Assembly: GCA_964606415.1 (NCBI GenBank)
Contig: CAZSGN010000141.1
Location: 1-7,296 of the forward strand
Length of the DNA stretch: 7,296 bases
Origin: CAZSGN01 sp964606415
Lineage (GTDB): Bacteria; Bacteroidota; Bacteroidia; Bacteroidales; JBBRXJ01
Direction of reading: 5' to 3'
Each line of letters begins with the position of its first letter. Position 1 is the stretch's first letter. A program made the position numbers and the translations under genes. Under the pieces are notes generated by a model. The model saw only the letters and a list, made by a program, of their open reading frames with translations. It made no database searches and had not been told where the DNA came from. Shown here piece by piece: positions 6,658 through 7,296 of the stretch.

Positions 6658-7296
6658 ATGGAGATAGAGAAGAAAATAGAGAAAATTAAATGGCAAAAAC
6701 CGGATGAGCTAATCCTGGAGCAAATCAAGCAACTCATCGCATCCGGAGAAATAAAACCAGGAGAAAAACTTCCGCCTGAACGGGCATTAGCAGAAAAATT
6801 TGGAATTGGAAGGGGCTATGTACGAACGGCAATAAAAAAACTTGAATTCTACGGCATTCTAAAAACCATGCCACAAAACGGCACAATCGTCTCCGAAACA
6901 GGCGTGACCATTCTGGAAGGATTATTGTCAAACATCATCAGCTTAGAAAACCCCGACTATAACACACTGCTGGAAACCAGGAGGATAATAGAACTCCAAA
7001 CTGTGAAACTGGCAGCGGAAAGATGCCGACCTGCCGATGCTCAAAAATTAAATAATGCATTCAATAATTATTTTGCTCAATTAAAAGATGGCTATGACGC
7101 CATCGAAGAAGATATACTATTCCACATCAGGATAGCAGAAACAGCTAAAAATCAAATCCTCAGAAGTATTATCATGATCATCAGCCAGGACATCATCAGG
7201 TACAGCAGGCAAAAAGAGAGTTGCAAAGGCGACAGGAAATTTGATGCTGCTCATGAACATGAACAAATACTAAAAGGCATCATCAATAATAACCCG
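6658..7296 (+). CDS. GntR-family transcriptional regulator with FCD (FadR-type) domain, 3'-truncated by the window
   Basis: The frame is open for 213 codons to the last base with no stop, so the C-terminus lies outside the window. Residues about 16-78 form the GntR winged helix: PGEKLPPERALAEKFGI, then GRGYVRTAIKKLEFYGIL, and the wing QNGTIV. Residues about 100-213 form most of an FCD ligand-binding domain: ETRRIIE, the metal-type motif D152-x3-H156 in EEDILFH, and a further His in EHEQIL (H201); a final metal-binding His would lie beyond the edge. FCD regulators usually sense small organic or sugar acids. The recognition-helix and KLEFYGIL style resembles Bacteroidetes regulators I associate with uronate or alginate utilisation loci, but this is recall, not proof. 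The ATG at 6658 is chosen because the nearby ATG at 6641 is out of frame. The upstream terminator makes it a separate transcription unit, unrelated to efflux. Confidence 0.9.
   Translation, partial: MEIEKKIEKIKWQKPDELILEQIKQLIASGEIKPGEKLPPERALAEKFGIGRGYVRTAIKKLEFYGILKTMPQNGTIVSETGVTILEGLLSNIISLENPDYNTLLETRRIIELQTVKLAAERCRPADAQKLNNAFNNYFAQLKDGYDAIEEDILFHIRIAETAKNQILRSIIMIISQDIIRYSRQKESCKGDRKFDAAHEHEQILKGIINNNP

Noticed and set aside
6734..6931. 65-codon minus-strand frame opposite the GntR-family gene
   Set aside because: The + strand here encodes an unmistakable winged-helix domain, and the antisense peptide has no recognisable feature.

Overview
The window holds one tripartite RND multidrug-type efflux operon, with its local TetR-family regulator cut at the left edge, followed by the start of an unrelated GntR/FCD-family regulator cut at the right edge. 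All genes lie on the + strand. Several features suggest a Bacteroidetes (Bacteroidota) bacterium: the AT-leaning base composition, A-rich start regions with no Shine-Dalgarno sequence, the lipoprotein adaptor with an N-terminal coiled coil, the protein styles, and a TAnnTTTG-like promoter box. This is an inference from style, not from a marker gene.

Layout. Positions 2-568: TetR/AcrR-type repressor missing its first ~20 residues. 572-1957: TolC-like outer-membrane channel. 1969-3129: lipoprotein periplasmic adaptor. 3126-6326: inner-membrane RND pump, interrupted by a 100-N assembly gap at 4571-4670. A strong intrinsic terminator at 6359-6403 closes the operon. A non-coding stretch (6327-6657) carries two inverted repeats and a promoter-like box. 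6658-7296 is the N-terminal ~213 residues of a GntR-family (FadR/FCD-type) regulator that continues past the window.

How the genes work together. The spacings are 3 nt, 11 nt and a 4-nt ATGA overlap, so the four efflux genes are almost certainly co-transcribed. The regulator is the upstream gene of this visible run and probably controls its own operon. The pump captures substrates at the inner membrane or periplasm, the adaptor bridges the gap, and the outer-membrane channel releases them outside. No substrate can be read from the sequence.

Nothing here is clearly a new biological system. The points most worth checking are the altered proton-relay residues of the pump (D-N in TM4, N instead of Lys in TM10), the N gap that is probably much too short, the heptad-patterned N-terminal segment of the adaptor, and a perfect 12-bp palindrome overlapping the putative promoter of the GntR-family gene.
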